Shown: piece by piece, positions 23,760 to 31,188 of the stretch | Position numbering within the stretch: position 1 is the first letter of the stretch | How the letters are laid out: every line of letters begins with the position of its first letter | Source of the DNA: an uncultured Pseudomonadota bacterium | GTDB lineage: Bacteria; Pseudomonadota; Alphaproteobacteria; RF32; CAG-239 | NCBI GenBank assembly: GCA_902761535.1 | Contig: CACWKS010000013.1 | Location: 1 to 35,420, forward strand | Direction of reading: 5' to 3' | Length of the DNA: 35,420 bases | Made by a program: the position numbers and the translations under genes | The notes under the pieces: generated by a model | Seen by the model: the letters and a program-made list of their open reading frames with translations, nothing else | Database searches by the model: none | What the model was told of the DNA's origin: nothing

Positions 23760-25274
23760 CTACTTTTCAAACCAATGAGCACGAGCCGCCATAATAACCT
23801 TTTCGGCTTCTTTGGTTGAAAGGATATCTTCTCCCAGAATTTCAATCAATTCGTCGGTTGCTAAATCAGCTAAATCATCAATCGTACGAATATTATGATC
23901 CGCCAAAGTTAACAACATATCCTTATCCAATCCTTCAATGGTTTGCAATTTTTCATCTAAGCCCAAGTTTTTGCTCTTTTCGGCAAATTCTTTATTACGC
24001 TTGTCAACATAGGCTTGAGCACGACGCTGCAACTCTTTAGCTATATCTTCATCAAAACCGTCAATTTCAGCTAATTCATCAACATTAACCAAAGCTATCT
24101 CATCAACATTTGAGAAACCTTCGGCAATCAACAAATGAGCCAACAATTCATCAACATCCAAAATCTCCATAAAGCGTTGTGAACGAACTTTATTCTCGTT
24201 AGAACGACGCTCTTGTTCTTGTTCCTCGGTAAGAACATCAATATCGCACCCTAACAATTTAGCCGCCAATCTTACATTTTGACCGCGACGACCGATTGCC
24301 AAAGAATATTGTTCTTGCGAAACAACCGCTTCAATACGATTATTTTCTTCGTCTAATACAACCTTCAACACCTCTGCCGGAGATAAAGCACTGACAATAT
24401 ATTGAGCTTTATCTTCAGAATATGGAATAATATCAATTTTTTCTCCGTGAAGTTCTGTACTGACCGCCAAAACTCTGATACCTCGCAATCCAACGCAAGT
24501 AGCAACCGGATCCAATGTAACATCATTAGCTCTTACAGACATCTTAGCTTTTGAACCAGGATCACGGGCCACCGCCATAATCTGAACTATTCCGTCATAA
24601 ACCTCGGGAACTTCCGACTGAAACAATTTAACCATAAATTCAGGACAAGTTCTGGATAAAAAGATCTGAGGTCCTTTATTCTCTTTACGAACTTCTAAAA
24701 CATAAGCTCTGATACGATCACCGATTTTAAGCACTTCATTGGGAATCGTTTCTTCCCGACGCAAAGTAGCTTCGGCTTTACCGATATCAATTATGGTGTT
24801 GTTATAATCAACTCTCTTAACTGTTCCGTTAACAATCGTACCGATTTTTTCACTATACTCCTCAAATTGCTTATTACGTTCCGCTTCACGAACTTTTTGC
24901 GTAATAACCTGTTTGGCTGTTTGAGCTGCAATACGTCCGAAATCAATCGGCGGCAATGCATCAATAATAAACTCACCGACCTTAATCTTCGGATCATATG
25001 CCTTTGCCTCACGCAAGCTGAGTTGAGCCGCCTCATTTTCTTTTTCTGCATCATCTGCAATAACCTCACGATAACGAGCCAGCGAAATTGCACCGGTCTT
25101 ACGATCAATATGGGCACGAATATCGTGTTCCATACCATATTTAGTACGAGCCGACTTTTGAATAGCAACTTCCATCGCCTCAAAAACATCTTCTTTATCA
25201 ATGTTTTTTTCGCGGGCTACCGTATCAGCAACCAAAACAATTCCGGGTCTGGGCATATTTTCTTTTTCTTGCAT
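23760..25274 (-). CDS. nusA: Transcription termination/antitermination factor NusA
   Basis: Binds RNA polymerase and nascent RNA to control pausing, termination and antitermination. The 504-aa protein has the N-terminal polymerase-binding domain (about 10-135), S1 (about 145-210), and two KH domains (about 220-355; EGARRGQNV-type text appears as AIGRRGQNVRLAAKL). Two C-terminal acidic HhH repeats follow (about 365-430 and 440-500), as in E. coli and alphaproteobacteria. AGAGG 5 nt before the ATG supports the start; a second in-frame ATG (MPRPG) lies six codons in. The rimP stop is 20 nt upstream. NusA controls its own operon in E. coli. Confidence 0.96.
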   Translation of the reverse strand: MQEKENMPRPGIVLVADTVAREKNIDKEDVFEAMEVAIQKSARTKYGMEHDIRAHIDRKTGAISLARYREVIADDAEKENEAAQLSLREAKAYDPKIKVGEFIIDALPPIDFGRIAAQTAKQVITQKVREAERNKQFEEYSEKIGTIVNGTVKRVDYNNTIIDIGKAEATLRREETIPNEVLKIGDRIRAYVLEVRKENKGPQIFLSRTCPEFMVKLFQSEVPEVYDGIVQIMAVARDPGSKAKMSVRANDVTLDPVATCVGLRGIRVLAVSTELHGEKIDIIPYSEDKAQYIVSALSPAEVLKVVLDEENNRIEAVVSQEQYSLAIGRRGQNVRLAAKLLGCDIDVLTEEQEQERRSNENKVRSQRFMEILDVDELLAHLLIAEGFSNVDEIALVNVDELAEIDGFDEDIAKELQRRAQAYVDKRNKEFAEKSKNLGLDEKLQTIEGLDKDMLLTLADHNIRTIDDLADLATDELIEILGEDILSTKEAEKVIMAARAHWFEK

Positions 25275-25294
25275 TTTTACCTCTGTAATAAAAG

Positions 25295-25789
25295 TTAGTC
25301 TGTTAATTGTTCTTCAGCGGCTTGCGCAAGCAAGTCGTCGGTTAAAATAAGTTTGGCTTTGTTGATAACCTCAAACGGCAAACTATATTCCACGCCGTCC
25401 ATATTCAATTTTACCAACTCACCTTTCTCCAAGGAAACAATTTTTCCCTTAAATCTTTTGCGACCTTCAATCGGCTCTGATGTCTCAATTTTTGCCTCAT
25501 ATCCGACAAAACGATTGAAATGTTCCGGCTTGGTTAACGGCCGATCAATTCCCGGCGAACTTACCTCCAAAGTATATTCACCGGCTATCGGATCTTTTTC
25601 ATCCAACACTGCCGAAACGGCACGACTGACTGCAGCACAATCATCAACATTCGGATTACTATGATCTTGCGGTTCAATCATAATCTGCAAAGTCGGATTC
25701 TGCACCCCGATGGTCATAATACGCACCACCTCATAGCCCATATTCTCAATCACCGGTGTGATAAGCTTTTCCAAAGGATGAGATTGCAT
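25295..25789 (-). CDS. rimP: Ribosome maturation factor RimP
   Basis: Needed for 30S subunit maturation. The 164-aa protein shows the family features: EKLITPVIENMGYEVVRI (7-24), LQIMIEP, VDDCAAVSRAVSAVLDEKDPI, YTLEVSSPGIDRPL (about 97-110), and a C-terminal SH3-like domain (FKGKIVSLEKGELVKL). The leader TAGGAGAAATGA gives a good ribosome-binding site. It is the first gene of the rimP-nusA-ylxR-infB operon, and its leader contains a terminator-like hairpin ending about 14 nt before the ATG. Confidence 0.95.
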   Translation of the reverse strand: MQSHPLEKLITPVIENMGYEVVRIMTIGVQNPTLQIMIEPQDHSNPNVDDCAAVSRAVSAVLDEKDPIAGEYTLEVSSPGIDRPLTKPEHFNRFVGYEAKIETSEPIEGRKRFKGKIVSLEKGELVKLNMDGVEYSLPFEVINKAKLILTDDLLAQAAEEQLTD

Positions 25790-25803
25790 TCATTTCTCCT
25801 AAA

Positions 25804-25830
25804 CAAAAAGCGGAGCTTGCGGCTCCACTT
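25804..25830 (-). promoter_or_regulatory. Attenuator-like hairpin in the rimP leader
   Basis: On the minus strand AGTGGAGC (25829-25822) pairs with GCTCCGCT (25816-25809; one G-T pair), 5-nt loop, followed at once by a T-run and then the rimP ribosome-binding site. This is a rho-independent terminator placed upstream of, not after, the rimP-nusA-infB genes in that direction. It may be a leader attenuator. An alternative is that it ends a short transcript from further upstream. Confidence 0.6.
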
Positions 25831-25835
25831 TAATA

Positions 25836-25867
25836 GTATGTTATAATTTAGCTTCCTTATAACATAC
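25836..25867 (-). promoter_or_regulatory. Perfect 11-bp dyad at the rimP promoter region
   Basis: GTATGTTATAA (25836-25846) and TTATAACATAC (25857-25867) are exact inverted repeats around a 10-nt centre. A possible promoter TTGCTT (25883-25878), 16 nt, TATAAG (25861-25856) overlaps one arm, so the dyad could be an operator. If transcription starts further upstream, it would be an RNA stem next to the attenuator hairpin. Confidence 0.5.
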
Positions 25868-25928
25868 AAAAAAATAAAAGCAAGATTTTTTTTTAATGTT
25901 TTCAGTAATTTGTTATCAAAAACACCAA

Positions 25929-25954
25929 ACCGCCGGTAATTTCTCACCGGCGGT
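25929..25954 (-). terminator. Terminator of the hyd operon
   Basis: ACCGCCGGT (25929-25937) and ACCGGCGGT (25946-25954) form a perfect GC-rich 9-bp stem with an 8-nt loop, 18 nt after the hydA stop. On the minus strand it is followed by TTGGTGTTTTTG, a T-rich but broken tract. Confidence 0.75.
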
Positions 25955-25971
25955 CTTATTTTCACAACATC

Positions 25972-27735
25972 CTATTTATACAAAGGACGTTTTTGATATT
26001 TGGTATGAAGCAGATGATGCGCCTTCTCACCGCCGGCCTCGCCCAAGAAATCGCTGTATAATTTCTTAATCGAATCATTATGATGCGAAAGACGATTTGT
26101 CGCTTTTTCATCTTCACAATTCAACCCTTTTGAACGCAATTTTCTGATTTTGTCGTTAATGCCCCAAGGTTTGTTAAATTCGGCTCCCATAACTTTGGGT
26201 TGACCTCCGCCGGCAATACATCCTCCCGGACAAGCCATAACTTCCACAAAATGGTAAGGCAATTCTTCTCCGTTGGCTTGAGCAGTCTTAATTTCTTCCA
26301 AAACCTGCTCGGCATTACCCACACCGTTAACCACCGCTATGCGAACTTTGGTTCCCATAATATCTACTTCAGCCATTTTAACGGCATCTAAACCGACAAT
26401 CGGACCAAAGCACAAATTGCCCAACTCCTGACCGGTTATATAGAAGAAAGCCGTACGCAATGCTGCTGTCATCACACCGCCGGAAACACCGAAGATTGTA
26501 GCTGCTCCGGAATATTCTCCCAACGGATTATCCGCTTCTTCTTCAGCTAATGAAGCAAAATCAATACCGTTTTGTTTAATCATCTTTGCCAATTCGCGAG
26601 TGGTAATAACCACATCAACATCTTGATATCCGGAAGACGACATTGTTTCATCTCTTGCAATCTCCCATTTTTTGGCCGTGCAGGGCATAACCGAAACCAC
26701 TTTAATTTTAGCAGCATCGATTCCCAACTTTTGTGCATAATAAGTCTTGGCAATTGCCCCGACCATCTCATGCGGTGATTTGCAACTTGATAAGTGCGGT
26801 AACATCTCGGGATAATATTTTTCCATATAATCCACCCATGCCGGACAACAAGACGTAAACATCGGCAGATTGTCATTTTCCTTAAAGCGTCTGACAAACT
26901 CGGTTGCCTCTTCAATAATTGTCAAATCAGCACCGAAATTGGTATCAAACACTTTAGCAAAACCTAATTTGCGCAAAGCAGCATAAATTTTTCCGGTCAA
27001 ATTACTGCCGAAATCAAAACCGAATTCTTCACCTAAAGCCACCCTGACCGCCGGTGCAATCTGCACTACCGTAACCAGTTCTTTATCTTTAAGCAAATTC
27101 CATACCTGATTCGTAGTATCATAATCGGTAATCGCACCTGTCGGGCAATGTGCCGCACACTGACCGCATTTAATACAAGGCGAATCACCCAGTTTGGTAT
27201 CATTAGCTCCGGTAATTTTGGTCGCCATACCGCGATGTAAATAACTCAATGCCCATACATTTTGTGTGTTTTGACATATCTCAACGCAACGACCGCAAAC
27301 AATACACTTTGCCGGTTCTAATACAATCGCTTTTGAAGAATCATCAATCGATTCAGCCGAAAGAATTTTGCGAATTTCTTCGCTTCTTACTCCCATTTGC
27401 GAAGCCATATCCTGCAATTCACACTCTCCGTTGCGAGCACAAGTCAAACAACTGTTGGGGTGATTACTCAAAATAAGCTCTAATACCGTTTTTCTGATTT
27501 CACCCAATTCAGCATCATTGGTAATAACTTCCATACCTTCCGCCGCCGGAGTGCAACACGAACGCATAATGCGACCGCCGACTTTAACAATGCACATACC
27601 GCACCCTGCACTCGGATTAACATCCGGATGTTTGCACAATGTCGGAATATTGACATTAGCCTTTCGAGCTGCATCTAAAATGCTTTTTCCATCTTCGACT
27701 TCAACCGGAATATTATCAATTTTCAAATTTACCAT
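25972..27735 (-). CDS. hydA: [FeFe]-hydrogenase catalytic subunit, NADH-linked (HydA/HndD type)
   Basis: Reduces protons or oxidises H2 at the H-cluster; soluble. The 587-aa modular protein has a [2Fe-2S] domain (Cys34, 45, 48, 60/61), a His-Cys3 [4Fe-4S] site (His92, Cys96, 99, 105), and two [4Fe-4S] sites (Cys144/147/150/154 and Cys187/190/193/197). The H-cluster has L1 TSCCPAW (294-300), L2 MPCTAKK (350-356) and L3 EVMACPGGCIAGGGQP (498-513). All H-cluster cysteines are present. The C-terminal RLSHHNDSIKKLY and HHLLHTKY fit multimeric group A3 enzymes. It is the last gene of hydC-hydB-hydA. The HydEFG maturases are not in the window. Confidence 0.95.
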   Translation of the reverse strand: MVNLKIDNIPVEVEDGKSILDAARKANVNIPTLCKHPDVNPSAGCGMCIVKVGGRIMRSCCTPAAEGMEVITNDAELGEIRKTVLELILSNHPNSCLTCARNGECELQDMASQMGVRSEEIRKILSAESIDDSSKAIVLEPAKCIVCGRCVEICQNTQNVWALSYLHRGMATKITGANDTKLGDSPCIKCGQCAAHCPTGAITDYDTTNQVWNLLKDKELVTVVQIAPAVRVALGEEFGFDFGSNLTGKIYAALRKLGFAKVFDTNFGADLTIIEEATEFVRRFKENDNLPMFTSCCPAWVDYMEKYYPEMLPHLSSCKSPHEMVGAIAKTYYAQKLGIDAAKIKVVSVMPCTAKKWEIARDETMSSSGYQDVDVVITTRELAKMIKQNGIDFASLAEEEADNPLGEYSGAATIFGVSGGVMTAALRTAFFYITGQELGNLCFGPIVGLDAVKMAEVDIMGTKVRIAVVNGVGNAEQVLEEIKTAQANGEELPYHFVEVMACPGGCIAGGGQPKVMGAEFNKPWGINDKIRKLRSKGLNCEDEKATNRLSHHNDSIKKLYSDFLGEAGGEKAHHLLHTKYQKRPLYK

Positions 27736-27750
27736 TCTTATAATCTCCTC

Positions 27751-29421
27751 TTATTCTTTACCGTCAACTAACTTGTTGGTATACTCGCTCTCATAAAATT
27801 TGAGCGTTGATAATACCGGATTCGGTGCAGTCTGTCCCAAACCGCACAAAGAAGCTTTCTGCATTGCAAATGCGATTCGTTTTAACAATTCCAAATCCTT
27901 CTTCTTGCCTTTGCCGCGATTTATCTTATCCAACAAAGCCAACATTTGGCGACCGCCGATTCTACACGGAGCACATTTTCCGCACGATTCGTCAACCGTA
28001 AAATCAAGATAAAACTTAGCTAAAGAAACCATATCTGATGAATCGTCAATAACAATCAATCCGCCCGATCCCATAATCGAACCGATTTTTTTCAGTTCTT
28101 CGTAGCATACCGGCATATTCATATATTCAACCGGAATCAAACCGCCCGAGGGACCGCCCGATTGCACGGCTTTCAGTTTTTTGCCTGCCGGAACCCCGCC
28201 GCCGATTTCATTAACGATTTCATTTATAGTTGTTCCCATCGGAACTTCAATCAATCCCGAATGTTCAACCTGTCCTGTTAACGCAAACACTTTTGTTCCT
28301 TTTGAAGTTTCTGTACCGAATGAAGCAAACCAATCTGCACCTTTGAGCAAAATTTTTGAAACATTTGCCAAAGTCTCAACATTATTCACGCAAGAAGGCT
28401 TACCCCATAATCCTTTATTGGTCGGATAAGGCGGACGCGGACGCGGAGTTCCTCTGGCTCCCTCAATCGAGTGAATAAGCGCAGTCTCCTCACCGCATAC
28501 GAATGCACCGGCACCGAGACGAATATCAATATTGAAATTGAAATCAGTCCCCATGATATTATTACCCAACAGGCGATTCTTTTTACAAGCTTTAATTGCT
28601 TTTTCCAATCTTTCAACCGCCAAAGGATACTCGGCACGAACATAAAACCAACCTTCGGTCGCACCGATTGCATAGGCTGCAATCATCATACCTTCAATCA
28701 CGGCATGAGGATCACCCTCCAAAATTGACCTGTCCATATATGCTCCGGGATCTCCTTCATCACCGTTGCATATAATAAATTTCTCATCAATGGTTGGAAC
28801 TTTAGCAGCCAATTCCCATTTCATACCGGTCGAAAATCCGCCGCCGCCGCGTCCGCGTAAACCCGAACGCTTAATCTCATCAACTACCTGTGCCGGTGTC
28901 ATGGTTTTCAAAGCTTTCTCTAAAGCCAAATAACCGCCGCGTGCCATATATTCGGAAATATCCTCCGGATCCATATGACCGGCATTCTTCAACACTACTT
29001 TTTCCTGTTTTTTAAAGAAAGGCAGATCTAACGACAGCACATATGGTTCAATACTGCTGTCAACAGCTTTTTCTTTACCGCTTTCTACCGAAGGAATAAC
29101 AAATTTTTCCATAATATTTTTAACTGCGGCCAAATCAATACGCTTAAATAATCTGTCTTTCTGCCCTTTAATCTCAACTCTGATTAACGGACCTTGAGCA
29201 CACAATCCCATACATCCGGTTGCCACAATACGGATTCGCTCGCCCAAATTATGCTCTGCAACAATACTTTTTATCAAATCTAAAATATCATCACTGCCCG
29301 ACGACTTACATCCCGTTGAATGACAGCAATAAATATTGCAATCAAATTTTTCTATCTCTGCTAATTTATTTTTAGCAATTTCATGAATATCAAATCTTTT
29401 TTCCAAATCAATATCGGCCAT
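27751..29421 (-). CDS. hydB: Hydrogenase flavoprotein subunit, NuoF-like (HydB/HndC type)
   Basis: The NAD(H)-binding flavin subunit that passes electrons to HydA. The 556-aa protein has an N-terminal [2Fe-2S] thioredoxin-like domain (Cys33, Cys38, Cys70, Cys74) and a NuoF core with FMN/NAD-binding RSGLRGRGGGGFSTGMKW (about 190-207). The [4Fe-4S] site is in ESCGKCAPCRIGG plus CGLGQTAPNP. Odd: the protein ends about 20 residues after that site. The C-terminal two-[4Fe-4S] ferredoxin domain found in many electron-bifurcating HydB subunits is missing. The last codons look natural and are followed by the hydA ribosome-binding site, so this is not a visible truncation. Confidence 0.94.
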   Translation of the reverse strand: MADIDLEKRFDIHEIAKNKLAEIEKFDCNIYCCHSTGCKSSGSDDILDLIKSIVAEHNLGERIRIVATGCMGLCAQGPLIRVEIKGQKDRLFKRIDLAAVKNIMEKFVIPSVESGKEKAVDSSIEPYVLSLDLPFFKKQEKVVLKNAGHMDPEDISEYMARGGYLALEKALKTMTPAQVVDEIKRSGLRGRGGGGFSTGMKWELAAKVPTIDEKFIICNGDEGDPGAYMDRSILEGDPHAVIEGMMIAAYAIGATEGWFYVRAEYPLAVERLEKAIKACKKNRLLGNNIMGTDFNFNIDIRLGAGAFVCGEETALIHSIEGARGTPRPRPPYPTNKGLWGKPSCVNNVETLANVSKILLKGADWFASFGTETSKGTKVFALTGQVEHSGLIEVPMGTTINEIVNEIGGGVPAGKKLKAVQSGGPSGGLIPVEYMNMPVCYEELKKIGSIMGSGGLIVIDDSSDMVSLAKFYLDFTVDESCGKCAPCRIGGRQMLALLDKINRGKGKKKDLELLKRIAFAMQKASLCGLGQTAPNPVLSTLKFYESEYTNKLVDGKE

Positions 29422-29422
29422 T

Positions 29423-29896
29423 CTAATTCTCCTTAAAGACTTCGCGCCACTCGTTCAAAATCACCGGCACATTTTCCGGTGTCATACGGCCGTAAGTTTT
29501 TCCGTTAACTACACAAACCGGAGCCAATCCGCAGCAACCTACGCAACGCACACACTGCAAATGGAACATTCCGTCTGCGGTACTCTCGCCTTCGTCGATT
29601 CCCAACTCTGACTTAAATTTCTCTAATACCTTATCATTACCCTTTAAATAGCATGCCGTTCCGGTACATACCGAAATAACCGCCTTTCCGGGAGCTTTTA
29701 ATTTAAAAAAGTTATAAAAAGTCAAGACCTCATAGATTCGCGCCAACGGAACATCCATATTTTCAGCCAATTCAACTGCATCACTCCAGTCGACATATCC
29801 TTTAACATCTTGAATTTCGTGCAAAGCCATTATTAAAGATCCGCGTTTTTTGCGCCATTTCGCCGCAGCTTGCGAACCTAAAGAAGCATCAGCCAT
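29423..29896 (-). CDS. hydC: Hydrogenase [2Fe-2S] subunit, NuoE-like (HydC/HndA type)
   Basis: A 157-aa thioredoxin-like ferredoxin that partners HydB. Ligands are in SVCTGTACYLKG and LQCVRCVGCCGLAPVC, the NuoE pattern. The N-terminal helical part (GSLIMALHEIQDVKGYVDW) is also typical. I chose ATG 29896 because AAGGAG stands 6 nt upstream; the ATG at 29902 touches that site and is unlikely. It opens the hydC-hydB-hydA operon, with hydB starting 1 nt after its stop. The 158-nt gap to divergent lptF holds an AT-rich promoter region; I saw no convincing FNR box. Confidence 0.93.
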   Translation of the reverse strand: MADASLGSQAAAKWRKKRGSLIMALHEIQDVKGYVDWSDAVELAENMDVPLARIYEVLTFYNFFKLKAPGKAVISVCTGTACYLKGNDKVLEKFKSELGIDEGESTADGMFHLQCVRCVGCCGLAPVCVVNGKTYGRMTPENVPVILNEWREVFKEN

Positions 29897-30054
29897 TTTC
29901 ATCTCCTTAATATCAATTATTTCGAGGTCGAATTTTAATCATTTTTTTTTCAACTGCAAGTGATTTTGATAAGAATTGCCAAATTTATTTTGACAATTAA
30001 TAAAAAATCAGTCATTTTGCTGGTAATAATTTTATAAATTCCAAACGGCGAATT

Positions 30055-31188
30055 ATGAAAAAATTAAACAAATACATTCTCAAACAAATCTTTATAGGCC
30101 TGCTTTTGGTATGCTTTTCGCTTATGTCGATTATATGGCTGTCCCAATCACTGCGCTTTCTCGACCTTATTGTTTCCAAAGGTATCTCTGCCGGCATATT
30201 TGTAAAACTTACTTCATTATTAATGCCGCGCATTTTTACCATTTTGGCTCCTATTGCTCTGTTTGCTTCAGTTATATTTGTGTACAACCGTATGCTGATT
30301 GATCAAGAGCTTATTGTAATGAAATCTGCCGGAATAAGCCCGCAAAAATTGGCTCAACCGGCCATCTTAATGGGTATTATTTTGGTAATATTTAACATAT
30401 ACCTGATAAATTACGGAATTCCCAAAGCCGAAACCGCTTTCAAAGATCTTCAATGGCGCGTAAAGAACAACATATCCCAATTAATGTTCCGTGAAGGAGA
30501 ATTCACTAATCTGCAAAGCGACTTAACCGTATTTATAAGTGCTCACGATGACGACGGAACGGTATCCAATATAATGATTTATGACGAGCGAACCCCTAAT
30601 ATAAAATCCGTCACGACGGCGGAAAAAGGTTTAATTGTTCAAACCGATAAAGGACCGCGTATAATTTTGCTTAACGGCACCAGACAAGAAATGAACCGCC
30701 GCAAAGACACTTTTTCTTCTGTAAGTTTTTCTCAGTACTCGGTTGATTTCGGTCTTAAAGGAGCTCAAAAAGGACGCAAAGACAGCGTTCGCACCCACTC
30801 TTTCGGAGAATTGATAACGGCTCTCAGCAATGAAACTCTTTCACAAGATGATCGTTACAAATGGTTTGTTGAAGCTAATCGTCGTTTCACTACTCCGTTA
30901 CTTTCACTTGTTTACGCATTGATTGCTTGCACCGGATTACTTATCAGCAATTTCAACCGCCGCGGTCAGACCAAAATAGTCGGTATAGCTGTTCTGTCAA
31001 TTATACTAATTCAAGCAACAGATTTAATTGCCGGGAATTTAGCTTGCAAAAATCTTTGTTGGTTGATATTATTATACTTTAATATTGCCATTCCGTCTGT
31101 AATATGTTTATTGTTACTTACGAAACCTGAAATATTACAAAATTTAAAAAACTATAAAATTGGATTGTCCGGAGAATATCATGCGTAA
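30055..31188 (+). CDS. lptF: LPS export permease LptF/LptG family (probably LptF)
   Basis: Inner-membrane permease of the Lpt ABC transporter that extracts LPS and feeds the bridge to LptD. The 377-aa protein has N-terminal helices (about 12-35, 60-82, 100-122), a periplasmic beta-jellyroll part (about 130-265), and three C-terminal helices. The signature DQELIVMKSAGISPQKLAQPA (about 83-103) is shared by LptF and LptG; the position before lptD fits either. The usual adjacent second permease gene is absent here. The ATG is overlapped by no upstream gene and has only a weak GGCGAATT leader. The 3' end overlaps lptD by 8 nt. Confidence 0.88.
   Translation: MKKLNKYILKQIFIGLLLVCFSLMSIIWLSQSLRFLDLIVSKGISAGIFVKLTSLLMPRIFTILAPIALFASVIFVYNRMLIDQELIVMKSAGISPQKLAQPAILMGIILVIFNIYLINYGIPKAETAFKDLQWRVKNNISQLMFREGEFTNLQSDLTVFISAHDDDGTVSNIMIYDERTPNIKSVTTAEKGLIVQTDKGPRIILLNGTRQEMNRRKDTFSSVSFSQYSVDFGLKGAQKGRKDSVRTHSFGELITALSNETLSQDDRYKWFVEANRRFTTPLLSLVYALIACTGLLISNFNRRGQTKIVGIAVLSIILIQATDLIAGNLACKNLCWLILLYFNIAIPSVICLLLLTKPEILQNLKNYKIGLSGEYHA

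Noticed and set aside
29896..29902. ATG 29902 as the hydC start
   Set aside because: It directly abuts the AAGGAG ribosome-binding site; the next in-frame ATG at 29896 has a proper 6-nt spacing.
29903..30054. FNR box controlling the hyd operon
   Set aside because: TTGGC and ATCAA half-sites exist but with the wrong spacing; no convincing TTGAT-N4-ATCAA was found.
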